From assembly GCF_000817815.1 (NCBI RefSeq), contig NZ_JPRD01000030.1:1-35825 (forward strand): 35,825 nt of DNA, in the 5' to 3' direction. The notes under the pieces were generated by a model that did not search any database, was not told the DNA's origin, and saw only the letters and a list, made by a program, of their open reading frames with translations. Made by a program: the position numbers and the translations under genes. The stretch comes from Vibrio owensii CAIM 1854 = LMG 25443 (GTDB lineage: Bacteria > Pseudomonadota > Gammaproteobacteria > Enterobacterales > Vibrionaceae). Of this stretch, positions 24,991-32,747 are shown one piece after another (the stretch's first letter is position 1; each line of letters starts with the position of its first letter).

Positions 24991-25054
24991 ATCGAAACTA
25001 AAGCGCACCATGTGAATAACAATTATCTCTGAAGAATTAATTATGATAAGAAAA

Positions 25055-25084
25055 CTTCACGCAACTTTTATAAAGTAAGTGAAG
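25055..25084. promoter_or_regulatory. Nested inverted repeat upstream of sensor kinase
   Basis: CTTCAC (25055-25060) and GTGAAG (25079-25084) enclose ACTTT-TAT-AAAGT. The dyad is about 90 bp before the kinase start and could be an operator or leader hairpin. No known motif is recognised. Confidence 0.35.
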
Positions 25085-25172
25085 ATGTAAAAGGATATGT
25101 ATACAATGCACCATAATAAGATTGCAAATATTAAATATTGATGAAGGGTACGGAGTCATTTAGACTCAAACC

Positions 25173-26567
25173 ATGGACATGTTACTCATCTTTAAGATCT
25201 ACCTCTTCTATGGCTTAGCTTTCTTCGCCATCTTTTTTGCCATTCTTTTTCGAGACTTACGCAAAAGCCGGATCGCTATCGCTTCTGCTTTACCTATTCT
25301 TGCGTTATTTGGGTTCATTCACGGTTTCCACGAATGGTCAGAACTTTACTTGGTCATGTATGAGCATGAGTTCACGCTCACCAAGGGAATAGAAACTTTT
25401 AAGGTATTCAAGCTCTGGTTCTCATTTATTGCGCTTGGTGCTTTTGCATGGAAGATGCTGGATCTCACTGACTGGAAGTACATTAAAGCCATCAAATATG
25501 GTGCACTCACTGTTCTTACCTTGTTTGTTATCAGCTTAATCGTTCGGTTCGGAAGTAACGAGTACGCAATTTACATTCACAACACCGCAAACCAAGTCCG
25601 ATGGATCTTCGGCTTGGGCGCTGGCGCAATCTCTGGGTTAGCAATGATGAGCTATGCGAACATCCTAGAAAAAGAAGGTCATGGCGCATCACTCCCATTT
25701 AAGTTAACCGGTCTTGCTTTGATCGCTTATGGCATTGCAGCAGGTGTACTGACCTCCGATTTAGGGCTTTGGGTGCTGGGCGTCAGAATGGTTTGTGCCA
25801 TTTGTATTTTATGCACCTTATGGATCGCACTGCGCGTGTTTGATGATGAAAAAAGCAAACAACTTGAAAGTAACATCCAACTCTCTCAACAAGATGCCAA
25901 ACTTAAAGAACTTGGTGAACTGACTTCCGCGGTCGCCCATGAGATCAAAACACCGCTTTCCAGCGCAACAATGAGTTGTGATTTATTGGAGAAACATTTA
26001 CCAGACAACGAGGCCAGTCATAGACACCTAGCCCGCATCCGTCACGGTTTAGAACGTGCTGCAGAGATCAGTCATGAAGTGCTGAATTACGCTCACCATA
26101 AGCCAATTCAACGCGAGGTGGTTTCTTTGAAAAAGATCGTGGACCAAGCACTTTCCTTAAACCAATACCGCTTAGAGGGCTTCATTGTAAGTACTTCCCT
26201 TAATGACACGCTCAATGTCTTAGGCGATGCAGGCCAACTTGAAGAAGTGGTGACCAATATCATCGGCAATGCGATTGATGCTAGCCAAGAACACAAACAA
26301 CTCTACATAGAAACGTATCAAGACAAACTGGTGGCGATTCTCTCCATTTCCGACTGGGGAACTGGGATGCCACTGGACAAAATTGCTAAAGCGAAAACAC
26401 CTTTCTACACCACCAAACCAAGGGGTGAAGGCACAGGTATGGGATTGGCAATCAGTAATCAAATTATCTTACAACACGGTGGCGAGCTAAACTTGAGGAA
26501 CTCGAAGAAGAGTGACCACATTACTGGCTTAACAGTTGAAATCCGCTTACCAAGGAATATTGAATGA
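25173..26567 (+). CDS. Multi-TM membrane sensor histidine kinase
   Basis: This 464-aa two-component sensor has an N-terminal half with about seven predicted TM helices (near 4-26, 33-53, 79-95, 108-126, 143-163, 176-195, 200-220). H-G-F-H-E-W between helices 2 and 3 resembles a motif I recall from a family of 7-TM sensor kinases. A short coiled coil follows (about 225-245), then the dimerisation domain with H256 in A-H-E-I-K-T-P-L. The ATPase domain has N-I-I-G-N-A-I-D-A, D-W-G-T-G-M-P and G-E-G-T-G-M-G-L. The signal is unknown. Its TGA overlaps the regulator's ATG, so the two form an operon. It is divergent from pstS but is not PhoR-like, having no PAS domain. The ribosome site is weak; ATG 25179 is an alternative start. 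Confidence 0.88.
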   Translation: MDMLLIFKIYLFYGLAFFAIFFAILFRDLRKSRIAIASALPILALFGFIHGFHEWSELYLVMYEHEFTLTKGIETFKVFKLWFSFIALGAFAWKMLDLTDWKYIKAIKYGALTVLTLFVISLIVRFGSNEYAIYIHNTANQVRWIFGLGAGAISGLAMMSYANILEKEGHGASLPFKLTGLALIAYGIAAGVLTSDLGLWVLGVRMVCAICILCTLWIALRVFDDEKSKQLESNIQLSQQDAKLKELGELTSAVAHEIKTPLSSATMSCDLLEKHLPDNEASHRHLARIRHGLERAAEISHEVLNYAHHKPIQREVVSLKKIVDQALSLNQYRLEGFIVSTSLNDTLNVLGDAGQLEEVVTNIIGNAIDASQEHKQLYIETYQDKLVAILSISDWGTGMPLDKIAKAKTPFYTTKPRGEGTGMGLAISNQIILQHGGELNLRNSKKSDHITGLTVEIRLPRNIE

Positions 26568-27193
26568 CACTAAAACTCTTACTTGCAGAAGACGATGTTG
26601 AATTGCGAGAGGTCCTCATTGAGGCATTAACCTTGGAATCATTTGAAGTGGTTGCGTGTGATAACGCTGAAGACGCACTAGATATTGCAAGCGAGCAACA
26701 TTTTGACTTAGCTTTGTTTGATGTCGTGATGACAGGAATGACAGGGATTGAAGCCCTTTCAGCTCTAAGACGCCTACATCCAAACATTGGCATCATCATT
26801 ACCACCGCTTTTGCCACTGTTGATGTCGCTGTCGATGCGATGAAGAAGGGTGCTGATGAATTTCTTACTAAGCCGTTCAACCTTGCTGCATTGTCTGTCA
26901 CGTTAAAGCGTGTTCACGCAGAGCGGTCGCCAAAGTCACCGCTTGATGAAAGAAAGCATGACCAGATTTTTAGTGCGCTCTCCAACCCTATTCGTCGCTC
27001 GGTCATCAAACAGCTCAAGATCCATCGAAAAATGAAGTTCATGGATCTCTGCCGTGTGGTTGGTATTGAAGACCACACCAAATTCAACTTCCACCTAAAA
27101 CAACTGGTCAACAGCGGATTGGTTATTAAAGAAGATGGGCGAATTTACTCATTGACAGAGCAAGGGCAACAAGTCCACTCCAGCATGCTTTAA
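26564..27193 (+). CDS. Response regulator with ArsR-type winged-helix output
   Basis: This 209-aa regulator has a complete receiver domain (about 1-118): acidic pair E9-D10, phospho-acceptor D53, T81 and K103 in L-T-K-P-F. After a short linker, residues about 132-209 form a winged helix-turn-helix of the ArsR class: I-F-S-A-L-S-N-P-I-R-R, then F-H-L-K-Q-L-V-N-S-G-L-V and a wing with Y-S-L-T-E-Q-G. The common OmpR, NarL and NtrC output domains are not present. The domain lacks ArsR metal-site cysteines of the C-x-C-x-x-C type (one Cys is seen), so DNA binding is presumably controlled by phosphorylation. It is coupled to the kinase by an ATGA overlap. Confidence 0.85.
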   Translation: MTLKLLLAEDDVELREVLIEALTLESFEVVACDNAEDALDIASEQHFDLALFDVVMTGMTGIEALSALRRLHPNIGIIITTAFATVDVAVDAMKKGADEFLTKPFNLAALSVTLKRVHAERSPKSPLDERKHDQIFSALSNPIRRSVIKQLKIHRKMKFMDLCRVVGIEDHTKFNFHLKQLVNSGLVIKEDGRIYSLTEQGQQVHSSML

Positions 27194-27211
27194 CGCATCT
27201 TTAAAATGCAT

Positions 27212-27248
27212 AAAAAGCCGACTGAATGTCGGCTTCTTAATTTTAATT
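27212..27248. terminator. Bidirectional terminator, regulator / acetyltransferase
   Basis: AAGCCGAC / GTCGGCTT (27215-27222 / 27228-27235) form an 8-bp stem with a 5-nt loop. Five A on the left serve as a T-run for the leftward gene, and a T-rich stretch follows on the plus strand. Confidence 0.82.
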
Positions 27249-27282
27249 CGCTGTCCCGTCCTGAAGTACGTAACCAATTCGA

Positions 27283-27843
27283 TTATTTTTGTTCGATTGG
27301 ACGAATCACTTTACATGGATTTCCTGCAGCAACAACGTTTGGTGGCACATCTTTCGTAACAACACTGCCCGCACCAATCACCGAGTTTTCGCCGATAGTC
27401 ACACCAGGGCAAACAATCACGCCGCCGCCTAACCATACGTTGTCACCAATAGTAATCGGCGTGCCAAACTCAACGCCCTCTTCTACACGGCCTTTGACAT
27501 CCAAAGGGTGACCTGCAGTGTAAATCTGTACATTAGGAGCGAATAGAACATTATCTCCAATATGCACTTCCGCCACGTCCAGCACCACGCAATTAAAGTT
27601 CGCGTAGAAGTTCTTTCCTAGTTTGATGTTTGAGCCATAATCGCATCGGAAAGGCGGTTCTAAATACGCCCCTTCAGAGTCTGGAATAAGCTCGTCAATT
27701 GCACTGCGCCATTCCTCAGTATCTGGAATGCTGTTGTTAATTTTCTGCAGTACTTTTCTGCATTCAATACGTGCTTGGTAAAGTTCTTTATCCCATGCAT
27801 TGTATGGCTCACCAGCCAACATTTTTTCTTTTTCTGTTCTCAT
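27283..27843 (-). CDS. Maltose/galactoside O-acetyltransferase-like enzyme
   Basis: This 186-aa cytoplasmic acetyl-CoA-dependent enzyme is of the Maa/LacA/NodL group. The N-terminal helix pair M-L-A-G-E-P-Y is typical of the Maa cap domain. A left-handed beta-helix follows with hexapeptide repeats (I-G-D-N-V-L, I-G-D-N-V-W-L-G-G-G, I-G-E-N-S-V-I-G-A-G-S-V-V). Catalytic H112 lies in T-A-G-H-P-L-D, and the closing G-N-P-C-K-V-I-R binds CoA. It acetylates maltose, glucose or a related sugar; the substrate is unknown. Length matches E. coli Maa (183 aa). It lies 137 bp downstream of the secretion operon on the same strand, and a link to matrix sugar is only a guess. Confidence 0.92.
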   Translation of the reverse strand: MRTEKEKMLAGEPYNAWDKELYQARIECRKVLQKINNSIPDTEEWRSAIDELIPDSEGAYLEPPFRCDYGSNIKLGKNFYANFNCVVLDVAEVHIGDNVLFAPNVQIYTAGHPLDVKGRVEEGVEFGTPITIGDNVWLGGGVIVCPGVTIGENSVIGAGSVVTKDVPPNVVAAGNPCKVIRPIEQK

Positions 27844-27979
27844 TGTTCACGTCATCTCACACAAAATAAAAGCGCATCAAAACACATCCCAATCTCACAA
27901 AATGTGACCTCGTTAATGGATCATTTATTTACGTTATTTACGTGCGTTCAATGACGAGATTTCAAACAGAAGTTATCCG

Positions 27980-29320
27980 TTAGTCTTCTCGGAATGCGCG
28001 ATTCATACTCTCGGTTAATGGTTTAACAAGGTAACTCAGCGGTGTTCTTGGCTCTGATAGAATCAACACTTCAGCGTTCATACCAGAAGTCAGTCGATGC
28101 TTGGCAACGTCCTCTTGAGCCAAAGCAATACGGGCAAGATAAAAGTCATCTTGGTTTTGCTCTGAGAGCTTATCCGCGGAGATAGTTAATACGGTGCCAT
28201 CGAGAGGTGCTAGCGTTCTTGCATTCAAAGCCGTTAAACGAACTTGAGCATGCTGACCTGGCGTAATCAAATCGATGTCTTGTGGACTCACACGAGCCTC
28301 CACCAGCAGCTTGTCATCTTGAGGAACGAGCTCAAGCAAGGTTTCCCCCGAGCCAATCACCCCCTTTTCAGTAAACACTTGCATGTTCACGACTCTGCCG
28401 GAGATTGGAGCGACAATCGCTGTTCTTGCAACGACATCTTTTGCAGAGCCGTACTCCTCTTTGATCGAAACAAGCTCTGTCTTAGTGTTACGTAACTCTT
28501 CGACAATTTCATTGAGTCGCTCTAGCTTCAATTCTTCTATTTTTGCTTGGTTTTCATCTAATCGCTTGGCCACGGTCAAAGATTGACGATCCAATTGGCT
28601 GAGTGTGCTGCGAACTTCTGCGGCAAGACGTTTAAGCTGAAGTAGCGCAGACTTTCCTGAAAAGCCTTTTTGTACTAACGCCTGATTACTGGCAATTTCT
28701 TCCTCAATGAATTTCAAACGCTCACGTTCGATTACTTTCGTTGCATTGAGGTTATCCAATTCCAGATTCGCGCCTGAGATGCTCTGCGCAATGATGTTTA
28801 GTTTGCTGTCGAAAAAGCGCTTTCTCGCCTCAAAGATCTTACGTTGTACTGATTTCGCCTCAGCAACAATCTCTGCGTTTTTAATCGTCTCAATATCTTG
28901 CGCCCAATTAATCTCAGGCAATTCATCGAGTTCGGCATTCAATCGATTTTCTTTGGCTAGAGTATGAATGTACTGACCACCAAGAGAATCTAATTTTGCA
29001 TTTGCTTGACGCTTCGAAAGCTGGATAAGTAACTGTCCTTTTTCGACCAAGTCACCTTCTTGAACGTAAAGCTTTTCAATAATGCCACCTTCCAAATGTT
29101 GAATCTCTTGGCGCTTACTCAATACAGATAAATCACCGTAAGCGATAGCAGCACTCTCTAGTTTTGAGGTGGCAGCCCAGTAGCCTAATCCGCCCAAGAA
29201 TAAACTCAGCGTCAACACGCCGAGTAGAATGGGACCTTTAAGTTTAAGCTCGGCCGTTGGCATAAAACGGAAAACGCTTTCCGCCGTCAGTTTGTTATCG
29301 GTTGGCAGTTGATTGCTCAT
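27980..29320 (-). CDS. mfpC: Type I secretion membrane-fusion (HlyD-family) protein
   Basis: This 446-aa periplasmic adaptor bridges the ABC exporter to an outer-membrane TolC-type channel. A cytoplasmic N-terminus leads to one TM helix (about 30-50). The lipoyl half-motif G-G-I-I-E-K-L-Y-V-Q-E-G-D-L-V follows, then a long coiled-coil hairpin (about 105-295, rich in Glu/Lys/Leu), the second lipoyl half (I-V-A-P-I-S-G-R-V-V) and the family-typical end Y-L-V-K-P-L-T-E-S-M-N-R-A-F-R-E. It overlaps the ABC gene by 26 bp, so it is probably translationally coupled. By position it is the third gene of the cpsQ-mfpABC cluster of V. parahaemolyticus (compare cabABC of V. vulnificus); the gene symbol rests on that synteny. 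No TolC gene is present in the window. Confidence 0.88.
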   Translation of the reverse strand: MSNQLPTDNKLTAESVFRFMPTAELKLKGPILLGVLTLSLFLGGLGYWAATSKLESAAIAYGDLSVLSKRQEIQHLEGGIIEKLYVQEGDLVEKGQLLIQLSKRQANAKLDSLGGQYIHTLAKENRLNAELDELPEINWAQDIETIKNAEIVAEAKSVQRKIFEARKRFFDSKLNIIAQSISGANLELDNLNATKVIERERLKFIEEEIASNQALVQKGFSGKSALLQLKRLAAEVRSTLSQLDRQSLTVAKRLDENQAKIEELKLERLNEIVEELRNTKTELVSIKEEYGSAKDVVARTAIVAPISGRVVNMQVFTEKGVIGSGETLLELVPQDDKLLVEARVSPQDIDLITPGQHAQVRLTALNARTLAPLDGTVLTISADKLSEQNQDDFYLARIALAQEDVAKHRLTSGMNAEVLILSEPRTPLSYLVKPLTESMNRAFRED

Positions 29321-31025
29321 TTCGCACCCTCGGTATATCTGTTCTTTCTTCTCCCATTAGGCGCTTTAACACCTCATCTCTCACTCCATACAATTTGACG
29401 CGACCTTCAGCGAGATACAGTAATCGGTCCATCTGGCGCAACGTACTTGGGTTATGAGCGATCACAATGACAGTGGCCCCTTCCGACTTAAGGTGTGCAA
29501 TCAAACGTTGATACGATGCTTCACCCTCCCCATCAAGGTTCGCGTTGGCTTCATCAAAAACAACAACGGATGGATTGTCGTAAACGGCGCGAGCCAGAGC
29601 AATACGTTGGCGCTCTCCACCGGACAATCCACGTCCATTTTCGCCAATGACAAAATCATAGCCTTTGTTTTTCTTAAGGATAAGCTCGTGACAACCGGCT
29701 AACTGAGCAGCTTGAATGACTTTTGCAGGGTCTTCATCTTTAAATCGCGCGATATTATCTCTAATCGTTCCCGGAAACAGTTCCACTTCTTGCGCGAGAT
29801 AACCAAAGTGCGCTCCTCTATCTTCAGAAGCCCACGAAGAAACCTCCATCCCATCCAGAGTAACCTTGCCCGCGAGCGGTTTGATGTTACCGAGAAGCAG
29901 TCTTGCAAAGGTCGACTTTCCTGTACCAGAGGGGCCAATGACACCCACGGAGACACCGGGAGGTATTGATAAAGAGATGGATGATAAAACAGGCTCTGTC
30001 GCGCCAGGGTGACGATAAGCTAAACCCGTAAATTCAAAATGTCCTTTCGGACGAGGCAGGGGCATGTCCGATTCATCTTGTTTAACGATCCTATCAATTT
30101 CCCACAACCGCTTATAAGCATTCCTAGCAGACATCGCGCTGCGCCATGTCCCTATGGCTTGTTCCATTGGCGATAACGCTCTGCTCATCAAAATGGAACT
30201 GGCAATCATGGCACCTGCGGTAATCTCATGCTGGATCACCAACCATGCGCCTCCCCCTAACAAGCATATTTGCAACGAGCCACGAACAAACTTAGAAAAA
30301 TTAGCGAGATAGATCGACTTCCCCGCTACCGTCTGCTCTAACAAGTTGGATTCGTTTGCTTTCGCGTGCCACCGCTCTAAGAACGCATTCATCATCCCCA
30401 TTGCGACAATCGAGTTTGCGTTTTGAGTAGCGATTTCAGCGTGATTGATATGCGAAATTGAGCGAACTTCACTCTCTTGTAACACCTTTCTTGTCACCAA
30501 TTCATTGATGATTCCAAGGCTAAACAGAACAATCGAACCGCCTAAAGCAATGTGACCTAAAACAGGATGCAGCAAATAAACGAAAAGGATAAAAACAGGC
30601 GTCCAAGGTGCGTCCAACAAAGGATAAGGTGCCTGACTACTTAAAAAACTCTTGATGTTTTGTATATCCCTCAGTACTTGGGATGTGTAGCTTTTACCAG
30701 TATGGGTTTGGTATTGGATACTACGCTTGAGCATAAATGCCGACAGTTTTGCATCCAGCCAATAGCCAAATGACTTACTCATTTGCGCACGAGCTATATC
30801 TATCAAAGACATAGTGAGTAATGCCGCAAGGACAATAACGGTCAGTAAGAAAAGTGTATCGATTGAATAGGAAGAGATAACGCGGTTGTACACTTGGAGC
30901 ATGTACAGAGGAATAGCAAGTACTAATAAATTTATGAATAAACTAAAACCAACCAGCAAGCCTATGAGCGTGCATAGTTTTTGTCTAACTTCTTTGAAAA
31001 CCGTTTGTTGCACGATTATTTCCAC
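29295..31025 (-). CDS. mfpB: Type I secretion ABC transporter, PrtD-like
   Basis: This 576-aa fused permease-ATPase is the export engine for the RTX protein. About six TM helices span residues 15-300, without an N-terminal C39 or C39-like domain, so it is of the short PrtD/AprD type. The ATPase domain has Walker A G-P-S-G-T-G-K-S-T, the signature L-S-G-G-E-R-Q-R and Walker B V-V-V-F-D-E-A-N-A-N-L-D; A-N-A-N-L-D is common in type I exporters. The start is uncertain: GTG 31025 gives the longest frame; GTG 31013 has a GGA site 7 nt upstream and may be the real one. The gene begins about 48 bp after the RTX gene, with no terminator seen between. The symbol rests on synteny with the V. parahaemolyticus mfp cluster. 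Confidence 0.88.
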   Translation of the reverse strand: MEIIVQQTVFKEVRQKLCTLIGLLVGFSLFINLLVLAIPLYMLQVYNRVISSYSIDTLFLLTVIVLAALLTMSLIDIARAQMSKSFGYWLDAKLSAFMLKRSIQYQTHTGKSYTSQVLRDIQNIKSFLSSQAPYPLLDAPWTPVFILFVYLLHPVLGHIALGGSIVLFSLGIINELVTRKVLQESEVRSISHINHAEIATQNANSIVAMGMMNAFLERWHAKANESNLLEQTVAGKSIYLANFSKFVRGSLQICLLGGGAWLVIQHEITAGAMIASSILMSRALSPMEQAIGTWRSAMSARNAYKRLWEIDRIVKQDESDMPLPRPKGHFEFTGLAYRHPGATEPVLSSISLSIPPGVSVGVIGPSGTGKSTFARLLLGNIKPLAGKVTLDGMEVSSWASEDRGAHFGYLAQEVELFPGTIRDNIARFKDEDPAKVIQAAQLAGCHELILKKNKGYDFVIGENGRGLSGGERQRIALARAVYDNPSVVVFDEANANLDGEGEASYQRLIAHLKSEGATVIVIAHNPSTLRQMDRLLYLAEGRVKLYGVRDEVLKRLMGEERTDIPRVRNEQSTANR

Positions 31026-31073
31026 ATATTTTTATACATTAGGCGCTAGACTCGCTAGCGCCCAAAAGGTGAC

Positions 31074-31658
31074 TTAGATAATGAATAAGTCGCTGCCGTA
31101 AGAGTCGATGTCCTCTTGCGTAACACCAATCAATTTGACCGTTAGATCCGCGCCATCAGTAAAGACAGCATTGCCTTTAGCATCATAAGTAAAGCTCAGA
31201 TCAGCATATGACGTAACAGAATCACTGATGATATGCAGTGAATCTTCACCAATAGTGAAATCAACGACTTTCGCTTCACCATGACCGCCAAATTTGTCGG
31301 TAAAGATAAACTTGTCTGCGCCACTGCCACCAACCATTACGTTGTCGCCAGAACCCGCAACCAGTAAGTCATCACCAGTACCACCGTTTAGCTTGTTGTC
31401 ACCCAGCAAGCCGAGCAACAAATCGCTACCCGTACCACCGCCGAGATAGTCATTACCTGTGCCAGCCATTAGAATGTCGTCACCTGCACCACCGGTTAGA
31501 CGGTCATTTCCCGCACCTCCGACAACGAAGTCGTTACCACCGCCGCCAACGAAAGAATCGTTGCCGCCAAAACCGATAAATACGTCATTGCCACCGTCAA
31601 AGTCAGCGACCTGATGGTTATCACCCGCATCACCGTAGTAAGTGTCATTTGTGCTCAT
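31074..31658 (-). CDS. mfpA: Small secreted RTX calcium-binding matrix protein (CabA/MfpA-like)
   Basis: This 194-aa acidic protein has no Sec signal. Residues about 22-120 are about ten or eleven consecutive nonapeptide repeats of the G-G-x-G-x-D-x-U-x type, which bind Ca2+ and fold into a beta-roll outside the cell. The C-terminal about 70 residues are non-repetitive and end D-L-F-I-I, a typical type I secretion tail (acidic residue then hydrophobics). It has none of the enzymatic or pore-forming domains of RTX toxins. With its exporter genes directly downstream it matches CabA of V. vulnificus, a biofilm-matrix protein, and the first gene of mfpABC in V. parahaemolyticus. A strong AGAGGG ribosome site suggests high expression. 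A role in matrix assembly is by homology. Confidence 0.88.
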   Translation of the reverse strand: MSTNDTYYGDAGDNHQVADFDGGNDVFIGFGGNDSFVGGGGNDFVVGGAGNDRLTGGAGDDILMAGTGNDYLGGGTGSDLLLGLLGDNKLNGGTGDDLLVAGSGDNVMVGGSGADKFIFTDKFGGHGEAKVVDFTIGEDSLHIISDSVTSYADLSFTYDAKGNAVFTDGADLTVKLIGVTQEDIDSYGSDLFII

Positions 31659-31757
31659 TTTATGTCCCTCTTGGCTTTCTATTTGAATAGACCTTTTGTG
31701 TCTGAACTAACTCCAGCAGACTCGAGAAAGTCTAATAAACAAAAGCATAAGAACGAG

Positions 31758-31782
31758 TTTGAATATGGATTGATATTTCAAA
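31758..31782. promoter_or_regulatory. Operator-like inverted repeat upstream of mfpA
   Basis: TTTGAATAT (31758-31766) faces ATATTTCAAA (31773-31782), with arms matching except for one extra base. It lies 100 bp before mfpA in the 202-bp gap after cpsQ and could bind a dimeric regulator such as CpsQ. This is visual evidence only. Confidence 0.35.
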
Positions 31783-31860
31783 CTAACAATTTTATTAGCA
31801 CATAAAAAACTGGTACTTTTAGATATAAAAGGCATTTAAAACATAAGGTTAAATCTAGTA

Positions 31861-32517
31861 CTACAGGTTTCTTTTCGCCCAACTTGTGGCTTGCGTTCGG
31901 TTTTTAACTTCTATTTTTCGGAATATGTTGTAAAGGTGAGATTTGATGGTGTGCTCACTAATAAATAGTGAATCTGCTATTTCCATATTAGAACCACCAT
32001 CTTTCAACATTTGAAGAACTTGAACCTCTCGTCGTGTTAATTCGACTTCTTCTGCTGGCTCAATCGAGTAGGTTGATTCCTTACCTTTATAATAAGTTAA
32101 TAGCTGTTCCAGCAATCTTCGCGATAACCAATTATCACCATCAATAATGGCCTTTAAGCCTTGGCACAATTTGTCCATTGAATCACTAGGGCCAAAAATA
32201 CCTTTAACATGTGGCCATGATGCTAATTCTTCAGTATCGAGCTCATGTCCTAAATTCAACATTATTGTTCCTAATACTTTTTCATTATCTTTTAAGTAAA
32301 CTAAAGTATCAGATGGTGTATCTACTGAAAAATCTACCAATAAGAAATACTGTTCTGGAATAAGCTCATGGTAGCTTGGGTTTTTACTGTCGATAATTGT
32401 AATTTTGGTTTCTGTATTTCTAGAAAGCATCTCCTTGAAGTTTTCACTCTGCAGGCTTTGTTGAGTGATCATTAGGATCTCAGGCCTATCAATATTCTGT
32501 TCCATAATGTTTCTCAT
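31861..32517 (-). CDS. cpsQ: VpsT/CsgD-type LuxR regulator with c-di-GMP motif (CpsQ-like)
   Basis: This 218-aa transcription factor has a degenerate receiver domain (about 12-140) lacking the usual phospho-Asp pocket, and a C-terminal LuxR helix-turn-helix (about 155-218; L-T-R-R-E-V-Q-V-L and S-E-H-T-I-K-S-H-L). W130-L-S-R133 matches the W-[FLM]-[TS]-R motif that binds c-di-GMP in V. cholerae VpsT, so the protein probably dimerises on c-di-GMP. It lies directly upstream of the RTX/exporter operon on the same strand, as CpsQ does in V. parahaemolyticus, where it activates cps and mfp genes. The symbol rests on that synteny plus family. The start could be Met1 or Met5; the latter has a GAGA site. 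Confidence 0.85.
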   Translation of the reverse strand: MRNIMEQNIDRPEILMITQQSLQSENFKEMLSRNTETKITIIDSKNPSYHELIPEQYFLLVDFSVDTPSDTLVYLKDNEKVLGTIMLNLGHELDTEELASWPHVKGIFGPSDSMDKLCQGLKAIIDGDNWLSRRLLEQLLTYYKGKESTYSIEPAEEVELTRREVQVLQMLKDGGSNMEIADSLFISEHTIKSHLYNIFRKIEVKNRTQATSWAKRNL

Positions 32518-32646
32518 ACTTTCACTAACTTAACACTCTGAATTTAATAACTATTAATCAGCACTTAATCTCATATCTAAGTGCTAGACGATAGAGTAGA
32601 TTTATTTGCTACTTTTTTAAATTGCAAATTCGTTAAATTCATAAAC

Positions 32647-32677
32647 AAAAAAAGTGTTTCTCATAAAAGAAACACTT
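32647..32677 (-). terminator. Terminator between the two LuxR regulators
   Basis: AAGTGTTTC / GAAACACTT form a perfect 9-bp stem with an 8-nt loop and a seven-base T-run on the minus strand. It lies about 71 bp after the upstream regulator's stop, so cpsQ needs its own promoter. Confidence 0.88.
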
Positions 32678-32747
32678 CTTACATACAAATAATTTATACA
32701 AGATCTGCATCGCAATTTAACTTGCTTCGACCTAATTCACTTACTTT

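Larger units (their letters stand above)
24813..25172. other. Divergent control region, pstS / sensor kinase
   Basis: These 360 AT-rich bp hold no convincing gene. They contain a Pho-box candidate facing pstS and, nearer the kinase, a nested inverted repeat. A tiny rightward frame from the ATG at 25141 overlaps the kinase start but has no supporting features. Confidence 0.6.

Noticed and set aside
25173..27193. PhoR-PhoB pair, because it adjoins pst
   Set aside because: The kinase has a 7-TM-like sensor rather than the PhoR type, and the regulator has an ArsR-type rather than OmpR-type DNA-binding domain.
31074..31658. RTX toxin or haemolysin
   Set aside because: The protein is only 194 aa, almost all repeats and secretion tail, with no pore-forming, acylation or enzymatic domain; matrix-protein relatives fit better.
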